A stretch of DNA of 64,000 nt from Bdellovibrio sp. BCCA (GCF_037996825.1 NZ_JBBNAC010000001.1:2418001-2482000); one strand, 5' to 3'. Positions 17,170 to 26,179 are shown, counted from the first letter of the stretch. Numbers and translations: made by a program. The notes: generated by a model from the letters alone, not told the origin.

Positions 17170-17859
17170 ATGAGAAAAATTATTCTTTTTCTTTTCTTAA
17201 GTTCATTGCTGGCTCACTCGTCTTTTGCTCAAGAAGCTGCAACGGAAGAAGAGGTTGCACCTACAGAAACATCTGCTGCTCCGACAACAGAGCCGACGAC
17301 AACGACTGAGACTCCGGCTCCAGCAAAGACAGTAGCGCGTGTCGTCCGTCCTAAATCTTTGCAATCTTGGGGCGTGGGAATTTCGGCTTTGCAGTGGAAT
17401 GAAACTTTGAAACTGCAACAAGGTATTACGGCGGATAAAGACGTTGCGAATTATAACGGACTTATTCTTACGGCACAAAAAGAAGTGACTTACTACCGTT
17501 GGGGTTGGAGCTTTGGCGGATTCGTGGGCGCAGGCCGCGCGAATGGCGGCGGCAATAGCACCGTTATTAGCTACGAAAAAAGCAAAGTGGCTTTTACAGT
17601 TTACGGTATTGCTCCGCGAGTGTTTTATCGTTTATCTGGAAGAATCAACGCCGGATTATCCGCAATGGCATTCATGAAGAATGTCGATTGGCCTAAAGAT
17701 GCTACGAACCAAACGATTGATTCTGGTCGCAATCTCAATGTCATGGGAATGGCTGATTTGAATGTTCGTCTATTTCAGAAGTGGGAATTTTACTCTGGGA
17801 TTGGCCCCCTCGCTGAGGGAGCCACTCTTTGGAAAATCGGTGTGAATTACCGATTTTAA
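17170..17859 (+). CDS. outer-membrane beta-barrel protein
   Basis: 229 residues with a signal peptide (MRKIILFLFLSSLLAHSSFA), then a Thr/Glu/Pro/Ala-rich linker (about 22-55), then short amphipathic strands ending in the C-terminal Phe signature (IGVNYRF). The protein looks like an eight-stranded barrel or OmpA-like membrane domain. AGGAGAGAG precedes the ATG. Its stop codon abuts that of the convergent YceI gene with no gap. Confidence 0.75.
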   Translation: MRKIILFLFLSSLLAHSSFAQEAATEEEVAPTETSAAPTTEPTTTTETPAPAKTVARVVRPKSLQSWGVGISALQWNETLKLQQGITADKDVANYNGLILTAQKEVTYYRWGWSFGGFVGAGRANGGGNSTVISYEKSKVAFTVYGIAPRVFYRLSGRINAGLSAMAFMKNVDWPKDATNQTIDSGRNLNVMGMADLNVRLFQKWEFYSGIGPLAEGATLWKIGVNYRF

Positions 17860-18339
17860 TTACTTAACGGGGACGGCCACGTGAAGTGTGATTTCGTCCT
17901 CAACACCGACACCCATGTAGTTGATGTCTTTGATATCAAAGTCAGTCAAATTCAATTTGAAATCGGCCTTTAGAACTTTACCTTCGACTTTGTAAGTTCC
18001 GGCGATGTCTTTTTCAACACCTCTGATTTTGATTTTGCCAGTACCTTTACCACCTTTTCCTGTCGCAGAAACAAGAACGGCTTCAGGAAAAGCTTTCGTA
18101 TCAAGATATTTTTGAGTGTGTTTGTCTCTCAACTCCACACCTGTTTTTAAACTCTTCAAATTCACAACAATGTTTTCAGCCGACACTTCGTCGCCTTTCA
18201 CTGTTGCTGCACCTTTTACTTCGCCTGTTTTCGCTTTAAAATCCCCCATCGGATTTAAAATCACATCCACAGTCACACTTTGTGCCATCGCGGTGTAAGA
18301 AAGCCCCATAGTTAGAAACAAAGCTGCAAAAAACTTCAT
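17860..18339 (-). CDS. YceI-family periplasmic protein
   Basis: 159 residues: a signal peptide (1-19, ending AMA), then a YceI-like lipocalin fold with NIVVNLKSLKTGVELRDKH, KYLDTKAFPEA and the late INYMGVGVEDEITL segment. YceI proteins bind polyisoprenoid-type lipids in the periplasm and often sit beside cytochrome b561 genes. Here it lies 47 bp downstream of the cytochrome-c lipoprotein gene on the same strand and may be the last gene of that operon. Confidence 0.85.
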   Translation of the reverse strand: MKFFAALFLTMGLSYTAMAQSVTVDVILNPMGDFKAKTGEVKGAATVKGDEVSAENIVVNLKSLKTGVELRDKHTQKYLDTKAFPEAVLVSATGKGGKGTGKIKIRGVEKDIAGTYKVEGKVLKADFKLNLTDFDIKDINYMGVGVEDEITLHVAVPVK

Positions 18340-18386
18340 TTTAAGATCCCCCTAATTTTTGGTGATTGTTTTTCTCTTTTTAAAAA

Positions 18387-19409
18387 TTATTGAATGCTGT
18401 TAATCCAATCAGCGATAGATTGAACCTCAGCTCCGCTGATGCTTCCACCTGATGGCATGTTCTTCGTGCCCGGTCCTGCTGAACCTTGCAGACGATAATA
18501 AAGCTTCGAGGCTTCAGGATTTCCTTTAACGACCCAGCCATTGCCCACAGCTTTAGACTCTGTGATATTCACGAAGTTTGGATCGTATCCGCCGGACTTA
18601 TGACAGCTGATACATTTCGCATCGATGACTGCTTTAGCTGCAACGAATTTAGGATTCACGACATCGCCGCCACCAGATCCACCATCGTTAATCAACGATG
18701 GATCGAAAATCACATTCGCAATCATATTGTCATTGGCAACATAGCGAGACATGACGTTGAGTTCTGAATTCGTCAACTTTCCTTTTTTATAAAGGCTGTC
18801 TCCGCCGTACACAACATACTCGTACACTTGTCCGCCAACCGGCGTCGAAGAAAGACTTCTCAATGTGTAAGAGTAATCAAAAGGCGCTCCGGTTTTTTGT
18901 ACGGTTCCCGACTGAACAACACCGTTTACCATCAAAGAAATGTCGGAAGCTTTTGCTCCGAAAGAAGCTGCAACAACCATTTTGTCACCGCTTGATGGAA
19001 GTGGAACTTCAAGGTATTCCGTATAACTTGTACCTACAGTATTCAGTCGAGTCGCACGAATTTTTCCCGCCACAACGGAAATAGAAGATTCATCCACACC
19101 AGCGCCGGATCTCACGTTGGCCAATGTTCCTGTCGCAGACCTATCAGCCGCAACAACGATAGAGACCTGATCTCCCCAAACTTGTTTGTTCACGAAATTA
19201 GGTTGGCCTGGTTTAGACCACAAAGAAAGTTCTTCAGATTCTAAAAGTGCGGGAAGAGTTTTCGCATCTAAAGCTTCGCGAGATTCGAAAAGACCTTGTT
19301 CGTAGAGAACCTGATCTTGCAAGGCAAAGTCACTGCAGTTTTGGAAACCCAAAACTAACACCACAGCCGCACCACCCGCGATCAGCGCGCTTTTCATCCC
19401 AGCTTTCAT
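18387..19409 (-). CDS. lipoprotein with C-terminal cytochrome c module
   Basis: 340 residues. The N-terminal signal ends in GFQNC (Cys25), a lipobox with Asn rather than Gly/Ala/Ser before Cys. Residues about 60-240 look like a beta-sandwich of the concanavalin/LamG kind. After a Gly-rich linker, a small cytochrome c domain holds Cys266-x-x-Cys269-His270 (CISCH), with Met318 in KNMPSGG as probable second haem ligand. It is the fourth gene in a tightly packed operon of exported proteins and is predicted to be an envelope-anchored electron carrier. Confidence 0.8.
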   Translation of the reverse strand: MKAGMKSALIAGGAAVVLVLGFQNCSDFALQDQVLYEQGLFESREALDAKTLPALLESEELSLWSKPGQPNFVNKQVWGDQVSIVVAADRSATGTLANVRSGAGVDESSISVVAGKIRATRLNTVGTSYTEYLEVPLPSSGDKMVVAASFGAKASDISLMVNGVVQSGTVQKTGAPFDYSYTLRSLSSTPVGGQVYEYVVYGGDSLYKKGKLTNSELNVMSRYVANDNMIANVIFDPSLINDGGSGGGDVVNPKFVAAKAVIDAKCISCHKSGGYDPNFVNITESKAVGNGWVVKGNPEASKLYYRLQGSAGPGTKNMPSGGSISGAEVQSIADWINSIQ

Positions 19410-19436
19410 CTACTTTTCCCCCAAAAACGAACTCTT

Positions 19437-20147
19437 TTATTGTAACTGCCACCCTGGTGATTCGCAAACTTGAAGTGCCAAAGCTCGCCATCTTTCCAGC
19501 GGTGTCTCATTTTTCACCGCCATAGCTCGATCCAACTCCAGAAGCGAATTAATCACAAGATCCGAGGGCTCATCACCACGATAAAAAAGACCATAGACCT
19601 GCTTCGCAGCACTCGCATTCGGAGCTGTCGGACGGTTCGAAATTTTTGCGAGAACAGCGTTCACGCCCTCATCCATTCCTAAGACATTCTCACAGAACTG
19701 AACGCGAAAGGATTCACGTACGGTATTGTCGTCAACGTGAGTAGAAAGATTCGCATTCGAAATATCTCCACCACAATCACGACCGGAATAAGTGCTATAA
19801 GGATTGCAACCTAGACCATACTGCGCACCACGATTGATAATCCATTGATTGATCAGCGCTTCTAAGTTGGGAACAGGTGCTGCTGGATTAGTAAATACTT
19901 CGCGCACCAAAGAGGCGACGTACTCTCGATTCCCCACTTGGATTTTTTGCGTCGGCAAGACCACGTCTTTTTGCGCCGGATGGTTTAAGTCTGTGGAACC
20001 TTCAGAACCCAATGAAAGATTCATCGAAGACATATCCAACGCCTGAAACTCTCCCATCTGCCCACAGTTTTGGTACATCTGAGTGAGCACAAGGCCGGAC
20101 AGAACAAGAGTGAAGATTTTCGTTTTTTGCGATTTTAGCATCTTCAT
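19437..20147 (-). CDS. lipoprotein of unknown function in cytochrome operon
   Basis: 236 residues. The signal peptide ends in YQNC (Cys28), the same unusual Gln-Asn-Cys lipobox as the next gene. The mature domain is helical and has four Cys residues (GCNPYS, RDCGGD, QFCENV, QVCESP) that could form two disulphides. I do not recognise the family. Its position between the Tat-exported DUF1501-like gene (5 bp gap) and the cytochrome lipoprotein gene (27 bp gap) suggests it is a subunit of the same envelope complex. Confidence 0.75.
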   Translation of the reverse strand: MKMLKSQKTKIFTLVLSGLVLTQMYQNCGQMGEFQALDMSSMNLSLGSEGSTDLNHPAQKDVVLPTQKIQVGNREYVASLVREVFTNPAAPVPNLEALINQWIINRGAQYGLGCNPYSTYSGRDCGGDISNANLSTHVDDNTVRESFRVQFCENVLGMDEGVNAVLAKISNRPTAPNASAAKQVYGLFYRGDEPSDLVINSLLELDRAMAVKNETPLERWRALALQVCESPGWQLQ

Positions 20148-20152
20148 CTTTA

Positions 20153-21841
20153 TTACCCCACGATCTTCGCCGTTTTTAAAACGCGCAGTTGACCGTTGTT
20201 AAGCTCAACCAAAGGAGCTGCCAAATTCTCATAAGGATTTTTGGGAACACGTAAAAGAGCTGCGACAGTTGAAGCCGCCATCGTCGGAGTAGGACGACCT
20301 TTTTGATTGTAATCATCAATCGCGGCTCCGATACCTTGAGTGCCCGTATATCCACCACCATGACCGGCTTTTTGGATATTACCGACAACAAAAGGACCTT
20401 TTTGAATGGCACCCGAAAATACGCTCGTCACCATTTGATTAAAGCCGTGATCACTGCCCGTGCCATTTGCACGCGCACTGCGATTGAATTCTGAAATCAC
20501 TTGCACCACAGTCTCAGACCAAAGATTTGTGCCATTGGTTTGAACTTTTTTAAGCTGATCGATCAACTCTAAAAGACCTGCCGCTAAAGCGCGATAGTAA
20601 GCCGTTGTGATAAGAAGACCCGGAATGGCTCCCGTTTCGTGCATGTCTTTGATCGCCGTATGCACGGCCTGTGCGCCATTGGCAGCATCTTTCAAAATCA
20701 CATTCGCCGGATCACCCATTTGCAAATTCAAAGATGTCACAAGATTTTCTTTTAAAACGTATTCGGCAAGAGCTAAGCCTTCTGCCAAAGAGCCCGGAGC
20801 TGTCATGCTTTTCACAGACTCACGCAAATCGAAGTCACTGCTTACAAGCAAACGACGATTCCCGTCGGCTACGTGCACTCCCCAATAAGCTCCACCATCA
20901 GAAATCATCGGCACATCGCTGATTCCCATTAAACCTGACTGACGCATACTATTTTCAATCACAGCTCTGTAGCGAGCCACGGCTGGATTCCAATAACCGT
21001 CAAGATTGCCCGTGCCTTTTTTCATCAACTCTGAAGCATTGGAAAGATTTTTCGCTAAAACAGTTGAACCGTTAAAATCCGATTGAGCATAAGCACGCAA
21101 ACGAGCTTGCGCCAAATCATAAGCATCACGATTGCGGTCTTTCAAAGAGCGGCCTTTCACACGGCCACCTTGCGGACCACCGAACCCCTCAAGCAATGAA
21201 TACAAAGGATTTCCGGTAACTTTGTTAAGAGCTTTTCCTTTTGAAGAAGTGTAAGTTCCAAAGTCACCGCGCTCAGGCCACTCGACGGCTTCAAAAGTTT
21301 TTGAAGAGTAATCGGCAGCAAGGCCTAAAACAGAAGACACACCGCCGACCGGTGCTTGTTGAGCTGTGGCATTAAAAGGATGTCCGTCGAAACCCGTTCC
21401 GAATCCACGAATCACCAGCATGTGATTAAGAAGATCGGTCAAAGGTCTTTGTGCGCCTGCACTGTTAAAGACGGAGTGAGAAAACATATGCGGCACAAGA
21501 ACGCCGTTATAATTGAATGTCGCATTTTCAACTCCGACAACACGACCGCCGGAGTTCACGAACTTTGTGGCTACCATTGGATTAAAATCAAGCATGGTGT
21601 CGTTCACGTTCGTGCGCATCCACGCATCAAAAGCGTAGCGCATCGGTCCGCCCGCCATAAGAATATTAATATAATTGCGTGCGCCAGCGTTGCCACTCGC
21701 TTCGGCTTGTGCTTGTTGGATAAAACCGGAACTTAAAACATTGAGCAGTCTTTCCAACGGAGTTGGAACAAGGGCCGCAGCGCCAGCAACAGCACCACCT
21801 GCGATAAAACCCCTTCTTGATAATTTATTTCCATCCCCCAT
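20153..21841 (-). CDS. Tat-exported DUF1501-like protein
   Basis: 562 residues. A twin-arginine signal is clear: LSRRGFIAGG (Arg9, Arg10), a hydrophobic stretch and AQA near residue 46. The body resembles DUF1501, an alkaline-phosphatase-superfamily group: NILMAGGP near the start, a mid HMLVIRGFGTGFDGHP segment, and the late TVVQVISEFNRSARANGTGS followed by DHGFNQMV and VFSGAIQKGPFVVGN. DUF1501 proteins are best known from Planctomycetes, where they pair with CxxCH-bearing DUF1549/1553 partners. Here the upstream gene, 15 bp away, carries such a motif. Substrate unknown. Confidence 0.8.
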   Translation of the reverse strand: MGDGNKLSRRGFIAGGAVAGAAALVPTPLERLLNVLSSGFIQQAQAEASGNAGARNYINILMAGGPMRYAFDAWMRTNVNDTMLDFNPMVATKFVNSGGRVVGVENATFNYNGVLVPHMFSHSVFNSAGAQRPLTDLLNHMLVIRGFGTGFDGHPFNATAQQAPVGGVSSVLGLAADYSSKTFEAVEWPERGDFGTYTSSKGKALNKVTGNPLYSLLEGFGGPQGGRVKGRSLKDRNRDAYDLAQARLRAYAQSDFNGSTVLAKNLSNASELMKKGTGNLDGYWNPAVARYRAVIENSMRQSGLMGISDVPMISDGGAYWGVHVADGNRRLLVSSDFDLRESVKSMTAPGSLAEGLALAEYVLKENLVTSLNLQMGDPANVILKDAANGAQAVHTAIKDMHETGAIPGLLITTAYYRALAAGLLELIDQLKKVQTNGTNLWSETVVQVISEFNRSARANGTGSDHGFNQMVTSVFSGAIQKGPFVVGNIQKAGHGGGYTGTQGIGAAIDDYNQKGRPTPTMAASTVAALLRVPKNPYENLAAPLVELNNGQLRVLKTAKIVG

Positions 21842-21856
21842 GTGACGCCCCCAAAA

Positions 21857-23410
21857 TTATTTTTCTCGATAATTCACGCTGCGATAGTATTTTGAAGCCA
21901 TGATATCTTTAATCAGCAAACGAACAGATTGCGTTTTCTGAAGCTCTTCCCCAAGAGATTCAATAAACTTTCTGTCATCCATAGCTTCTTGAGATAATTT
22001 ACGATTCACTTCTGCATTCGCAGGATTTGTACGATCGTAAAGAGCTACTTGAATTCCTGTGAAAAACTCAAAATATCTCTTTGCTGCACAATAATAGTAG
22101 TCCTTCGTTTGCGTCATCGCAGCGCCAAGGCCCGCAATATTGCTAACCGGTTTATCGACGAGCTCTCCTGTCATGGATCTAAAGAACAAACGACCCGTCG
22201 GAGTTTGACGATGGAAATTAGCCACGGGTTCAGAAGGCCATCCACCGACTGACGGAAATTCAGGACGATAACTTGTTACATGAAGAGCCGTTTTTGAATT
22301 CGTTCTGGAACCCTGGGACATCACGAAATAGTCCGAATTCGCCACGACCAGGTTACGGGCCGTGTAAGCCATCGGATCTAAGGTTGCATGGCACATCACG
22401 CAGCTTGCAGAGTTTCTAAAAGGTGCTGAAGAATTCCCTACAACATATTGCTTAATATCCGATTCACGCAAAGCCGGAAGTTCTGCGCATAAAAATGAAT
22501 TCATATTCGTCTGCGACCAGCGACGAGGAACTTTTGTGGAACCGTTAGCTTCAACTCCACGGCCATGACCGTAGTTGAGCATAAAATAAATAGGTGTCCC
22601 TAAAACGCCGCCACCAAATGTTTTAAACAGATCAAAGCTGTAATTCAATCCCGGTTGGTCGTTACCGCGCTTATCATCTCCCAACGGATGTAACGAGACG
22701 TTTGGAATATTCGCGTTCTCACCTGTGAGACGAATCCCCACGAGTTCACCGACTTCAATTTTTGGAAGATTGACGAACATAGAATTCGTTGTGTCTGAAT
22801 TTCCGTTAAATCCACCTGTGTACGAACGAAAGTTAAAAAGATTTTGATCGAAGCCGCCGTTATTTCCATACATCAAACGACCGGGGAAGTTGACGTTCCA
22901 ACCAATCATATTTTTGACAGCCATGTTTTCTTCGCGCTGGGCATGAACGCCCGTGGAAAGAGTCAAAACGTCAGAATATTTTGCGTTACGCGCAAACATC
23001 GCGCGCGTAAGAGCAAGACCTGGTTCCGTCGTATCGTAAATATCAATGGTCCCGCGCGAAAGCTCTGCGCTGTACTCTTGAATCTGATCAACAGTATTGG
23101 CAGAAAACCAACTGCGATGAAAGTTATAAAAGTTATTGAGGATCGAACGAGCTTCACCGTCGTTGCGATTATAAAGAGGTCCCGTTGGGTCCAGCTCTGC
23201 TTTATCCAATAAAGCATTGCAGGCGTCCAAGGCCCTCATCTTCCCGGCACGAATCTGTGCCATTGTTCCATTGCCGAGTGGAACGGGTTTTCCAGTTAAA
23301 TGAGAATAGCAACGGTTGAATAGGCCTACTTCAGATAAAGTTTGCCCAAAGGCAGACGACGTCGCCACGAGTACTATCAAAAAAGTACCAATACGTTTGG
23401 ACACGGTCAT
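21857..23410 (-). CDS. secreted CxxCH protein, DUF1588/DUF1585-like
   Basis: 517 residues with a signal peptide (about 1-23, ending AFGQ). A haem c or metal motif, Cys337-x-x-Cys340-His341, is followed by ATLDPMAYTARN. This resembles the DUF1588 signature in planctomycete-type secreted cytochromes, where CxxCH is followed by DP-x-G. A later KDYYYCAAKRYFEFFTGI segment resembles DUF1585. Assignment is by pattern, not by alignment. It is the first gene of the operon; GGGGG precedes the ATG and an upstream TCCGATAA element may belong to its promoter. Confidence 0.72.
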   Translation of the reverse strand: MTVSKRIGTFLIVLVATSSAFGQTLSEVGLFNRCYSHLTGKPVPLGNGTMAQIRAGKMRALDACNALLDKAELDPTGPLYNRNDGEARSILNNFYNFHRSWFSANTVDQIQEYSAELSRGTIDIYDTTEPGLALTRAMFARNAKYSDVLTLSTGVHAQREENMAVKNMIGWNVNFPGRLMYGNNGGFDQNLFNFRSYTGGFNGNSDTTNSMFVNLPKIEVGELVGIRLTGENANIPNVSLHPLGDDKRGNDQPGLNYSFDLFKTFGGGVLGTPIYFMLNYGHGRGVEANGSTKVPRRWSQTNMNSFLCAELPALRESDIKQYVVGNSSAPFRNSASCVMCHATLDPMAYTARNLVVANSDYFVMSQGSRTNSKTALHVTSYRPEFPSVGGWPSEPVANFHRQTPTGRLFFRSMTGELVDKPVSNIAGLGAAMTQTKDYYYCAAKRYFEFFTGIQVALYDRTNPANAEVNRKLSQEAMDDRKFIESLGEELQKTQSVRLLIKDIMASKYYRSVNYREK

Positions 23411-23443
23411 TCCCCCATTGAATAATTCCGCGATATATTCATC

Positions 23444-23451
23444 TTATCGGA
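23444..23451 (-). promoter_or_regulatory. possible sigma-28-like -10 for the cytochrome operon
   Basis: On the minus strand TCCGATAA occurs about 33 bases ahead of the operon's first ATG, identical to the element ahead of the surface-protein gene at 2855. No convincing -35 is seen. The 211-bp divergent gap also repeats ATTCCCCCATTGA twice (about 23409-23421 and 23569-23581). Confidence 0.25.
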
Positions 23452-23586
23452 CTTGGGAGCAGAAACACGACCATGCTTCTCACATTGAGACATCTTTTTT
23501 TAAACTAAATGTTTCATTCATGTTCCGCACACGGTTTTTGTGGTAAATTTTCTGTTCCGATTTTTTCAATTCCCCCATTGAGACAC

Positions 23587-23614
23587 TTTAGTTTCATTTT
23601 GATTATGTCGATAA
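23587..23614 (+). promoter_or_regulatory. sigma-28-like promoter, nearly leaderless
   Basis: TTTAGTTT (23587-23594), a 12-base spacer and GTCGATAA (23607-23614) match the flagellar-sigma pattern TAAAGTTT-N11-GCCGATAA at six and seven of eight bases. The -10 ends only eight bases before the ATG at 23622 and no ribosome-binding site fits, so the transcript would be leaderless or nearly so. Confidence 0.4.
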
Positions 23615-23621
23615 TCCCCTT

Positions 23622-24470
23622 ATGAAGATCTTGATTACAACATTGTTGCTTACATCTTTGGTTTCACCGGCTTACGCCCTCAAAACACTCGTCGTTAAAA
23701 ACGATCGCGCACTTATTGATTTGGAAGGTGAAGATCTGAAAGTCGGCGACAAACTCGGAGCGCGAAGCTCTGATGGAAAACCCCGTGCTCTTCTTGAAAT
23801 CAAACAAGTGAAAGACGGAAAAGCTGTGGCAATGGTTGTAAAAGGCCGCATGCAAAAAGATTTTAGTGTTGAGAGATACACTCCTGGCGGTTCTGCTGCG
23901 GCTAAGACATCTACAGCACCAACAAAATCACTTTCAAAATCTAAATCCGCTTGGGGTTTTACAGCGGGCTATGCGATGAATAAGATGACCGTAAAACCCA
24001 GTGGTGCTTCTTCAATCTCTCTTTCAGGAAGCAGCTTTAACGTTTCCGGTTTTTATCAAATGCATCTTGATGGTGGTTTCAGTGCCCGCATTCTTGGGGG
24101 TTATGAAACTTTGCAAGCTTCAGGTTCCTCTGCGGCCGCTTCTTGCTCCGGAAGTTCCGATTGTAAAGTAGAACTTAGCTACTTGGGTCTTGAAGCTTTG
24201 GTGCGCTATTCTTTCGTTCGCTCACAAAGTATGGATGTGTGGGCTGGTGCCGGTTTAGGATTTCTTTTTGCCATTGGCAAATCCAGTAACGTTTTGGATA
24301 CAAGCAAAGTCAGCACGAATCAAACAATCGTCGGTTCTTTGGGTTTAGATTACCGTTTGAAAGGTAACAACTTTATTCCTGTGCAGCTCGACTATGCAAT
24401 GTTCCCGGACAATAACACATCTTCCGCGAATCAAATCGTCCTTCGCGCAGGATACGGATTTAATTTTTAG
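23622..24470 (+). CDS. outer-membrane beta-barrel protein with SH3-like N-domain
   Basis: 282 residues. The signal peptide (1-19, ending AYA) is followed by about 65 residues that look like a small periplasmic beta domain (VKNDRALIDLEGEDLKVGDK). A Ser/Thr/Lys/Ala linker follows, and then a barrel with repeated aromatic-Gly strands closing with the C-terminal Phe (RAGYGFNF). One Cys pair (SCSGSSDC) probably makes a loop disulphide. Transcription may come from the sigma-28-like promoter just ahead. The propeller protein gene begins 8 bp downstream. Confidence 0.78.
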   Translation: MKILITTLLLTSLVSPAYALKTLVVKNDRALIDLEGEDLKVGDKLGARSSDGKPRALLEIKQVKDGKAVAMVVKGRMQKDFSVERYTPGGSAAAKTSTAPTKSLSKSKSAWGFTAGYAMNKMTVKPSGASSISLSGSSFNVSGFYQMHLDGGFSARILGGYETLQASGSSAAASCSGSSDCKVELSYLGLEALVRYSFVRSQSMDVWAGAGLGFLFAIGKSSNVLDTSKVSTNQTIVGSLGLDYRLKGNNFIPVQLDYAMFPDNNTSSANQIVLRAGYGFNF

Positions 24471-24478
24471 GATAAGAC

Positions 24479-26179
24479 ATGAAGAAACTTTTGGGACTGG
24501 CCATTGCTCTTACGGCCGTGGTCACCTCTGTAAAGCTTTCTCTGCCAAGATCGACTCCCGAAGGGAGTCTTTCATTTTCTTCTGTTGAGTCTTCTTCAAC
24601 GAATAGAACTTATGCACCTTTAAAACTTCCGCCTTTTCCGAGTTCGGGTTTAAATCTTTTTAACTCATCCGCGGAAGTCGCCAACTATCTTGAAACTTTT
24701 CACGAACGAAAAGCCTTTAATTGGAATCCCTCCTACCCGATTTATATTCCGGCTTTTGATAATCAAAACAAACCCTATTTAAGAAAACACGATCGCGGTC
24801 AAACGACAGCACTCATGAATGGATTTAAAAAATATGAATTAGGTTTTTGGCGAGACCTGCCTTTAGATCTTTCCGCTTTACATAAAAGTTTTCCTCAAAC
24901 GTCCCTTGAGCAACTGGCTAACTTTAACAAACAAGACATTTTGTGGGATCCGAAGATGGCGGTCTTTGATAAGGACGACGTCTTGTATACCGTCGTACGC
25001 ATCAGAACAGAGAATCCTTCGCTGAAGCATTATGTTTTGATGTATTCAAAAGACCACGGTATTTCGTGGCAGAGTAAAATCTTGTTGAGCGATGCCAATC
25101 TTCCGGAGTGGTATGACCTGGAGAGACCTTATTCTCCGAATCCTTTGTTTTCATCTCCCGCATTTTTGTATTATCAAAAACAAGGAAAAGCTCCCGGTTA
25201 CGAAACGGGGTTTGAATATTGGCAAGGCACTGTGGGTCGACTGACTTTGCAGACGACGTCATTTAATGACAAAGGTGAACTTGTTGTTGATGCACCTGTT
25301 GAGATCAGCACTACGGCGCAGCCCATCGGTTATCGCAGTGGAAGCGCTGTTAAAGTTTTACGCTCTGGCGACAAATACTTTGTGACATGGCTTGAAGCCA
25401 CTTTGGATCATAAGCTTGAGAAAAATAAGACTGGTCGACCAGTGAATACAGTTCCCGATAAAAAAGGAAATCCTTACTCAGGAATTTGGGTGGCTGAGTA
25501 CGACATAAAAACAAGGTTTCTTAAGAAAACAGAAGTTCTCAAAACGTGGCCTTTGAATGACAGTCATAATCAGCCCGGCATTGTTCGCACAAGTAAAGGT
25601 ATTCTGCATGTCATAGGCGGAGCGCATGGGGCGCATTTTACTCATGCGTTTTCTTTAAAACCTGACTCCATCGATGCTTGGAGTGCTCCGCAATTTACGA
25701 ACACCACGAACAGTGGTTACTCTGCCAATTTTAATATTCCTGGTGTTCCCGGAGGCAGTCAGACCTATGTGTCTTTGGTGATCGACAGCAAAGATCAATT
25801 GCATCTTGCCTATCGTTTGTGGGCGTCAGACAAATCAGTTTTCAATGCAGAATACTTCGGCGCTCTCGCCTATCAAAAAGCGGACTGTGATTTCTCTGAT
25901 CAAAAAAACGTTTCAAAAACTTGTCGTTGGAATTCTCCACAAATTTTGGTCTATCCGAATGCTCCAGAATACACACATTATTACCAAGTGATGACGATCG
26001 ATAGAAAAGAAAATCTGTATTTGGAATACGCGCAGATGAGACCATACGCGCCTTATTTCTTCAAAACGCCAACCGGAGAAATGATCAACACTTCCCCAAT
26101 GCTGAACTCCGCCCTTTTAAAGTCCGAAGACAACGGCAAATCCTGGTTCCTAGTTAACGACGAAGATTTCGAGCATTGA
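24479..26179 (+). CDS. exported Asp-box (BNR) beta-propeller protein
   Basis: 566 residues with an N-terminal signal or anchor (about 1-20). Two Asp-box motifs of the sialidase/BNR type (SxDxGxxW) are plain: SKDHGISW near residue 190 and SEDNGKSW near residue 553. Other blades are more diverged (GIVRTSKGILHVIGG, VSLVIDSKDQLHLAYR). Residues needed for sialidase catalysis cannot be confirmed. It could be a glycan-binding or glycan-cleaving exported protein. It follows a barrel protein by 8 bp, so the pair may be made together at the cell surface. It overlaps the convergent HNH gene by 26 bp. Confidence 0.72.
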   Translation: MKKLLGLAIALTAVVTSVKLSLPRSTPEGSLSFSSVESSSTNRTYAPLKLPPFPSSGLNLFNSSAEVANYLETFHERKAFNWNPSYPIYIPAFDNQNKPYLRKHDRGQTTALMNGFKKYELGFWRDLPLDLSALHKSFPQTSLEQLANFNKQDILWDPKMAVFDKDDVLYTVVRIRTENPSLKHYVLMYSKDHGISWQSKILLSDANLPEWYDLERPYSPNPLFSSPAFLYYQKQGKAPGYETGFEYWQGTVGRLTLQTTSFNDKGELVVDAPVEISTTAQPIGYRSGSAVKVLRSGDKYFVTWLEATLDHKLEKNKTGRPVNTVPDKKGNPYSGIWVAEYDIKTRFLKKTEVLKTWPLNDSHNQPGIVRTSKGILHVIGGAHGAHFTHAFSLKPDSIDAWSAPQFTNTTNSGYSANFNIPGVPGGSQTYVSLVIDSKDQLHLAYRLWASDKSVFNAEYFGALAYQKADCDFSDQKNVSKTCRWNSPQILVYPNAPEYTHYYQVMTIDRKENLYLEYAQMRPYAPYFFKTPTGEMINTSPMLNSALLKSEDNGKSWFLVNDEDFEH

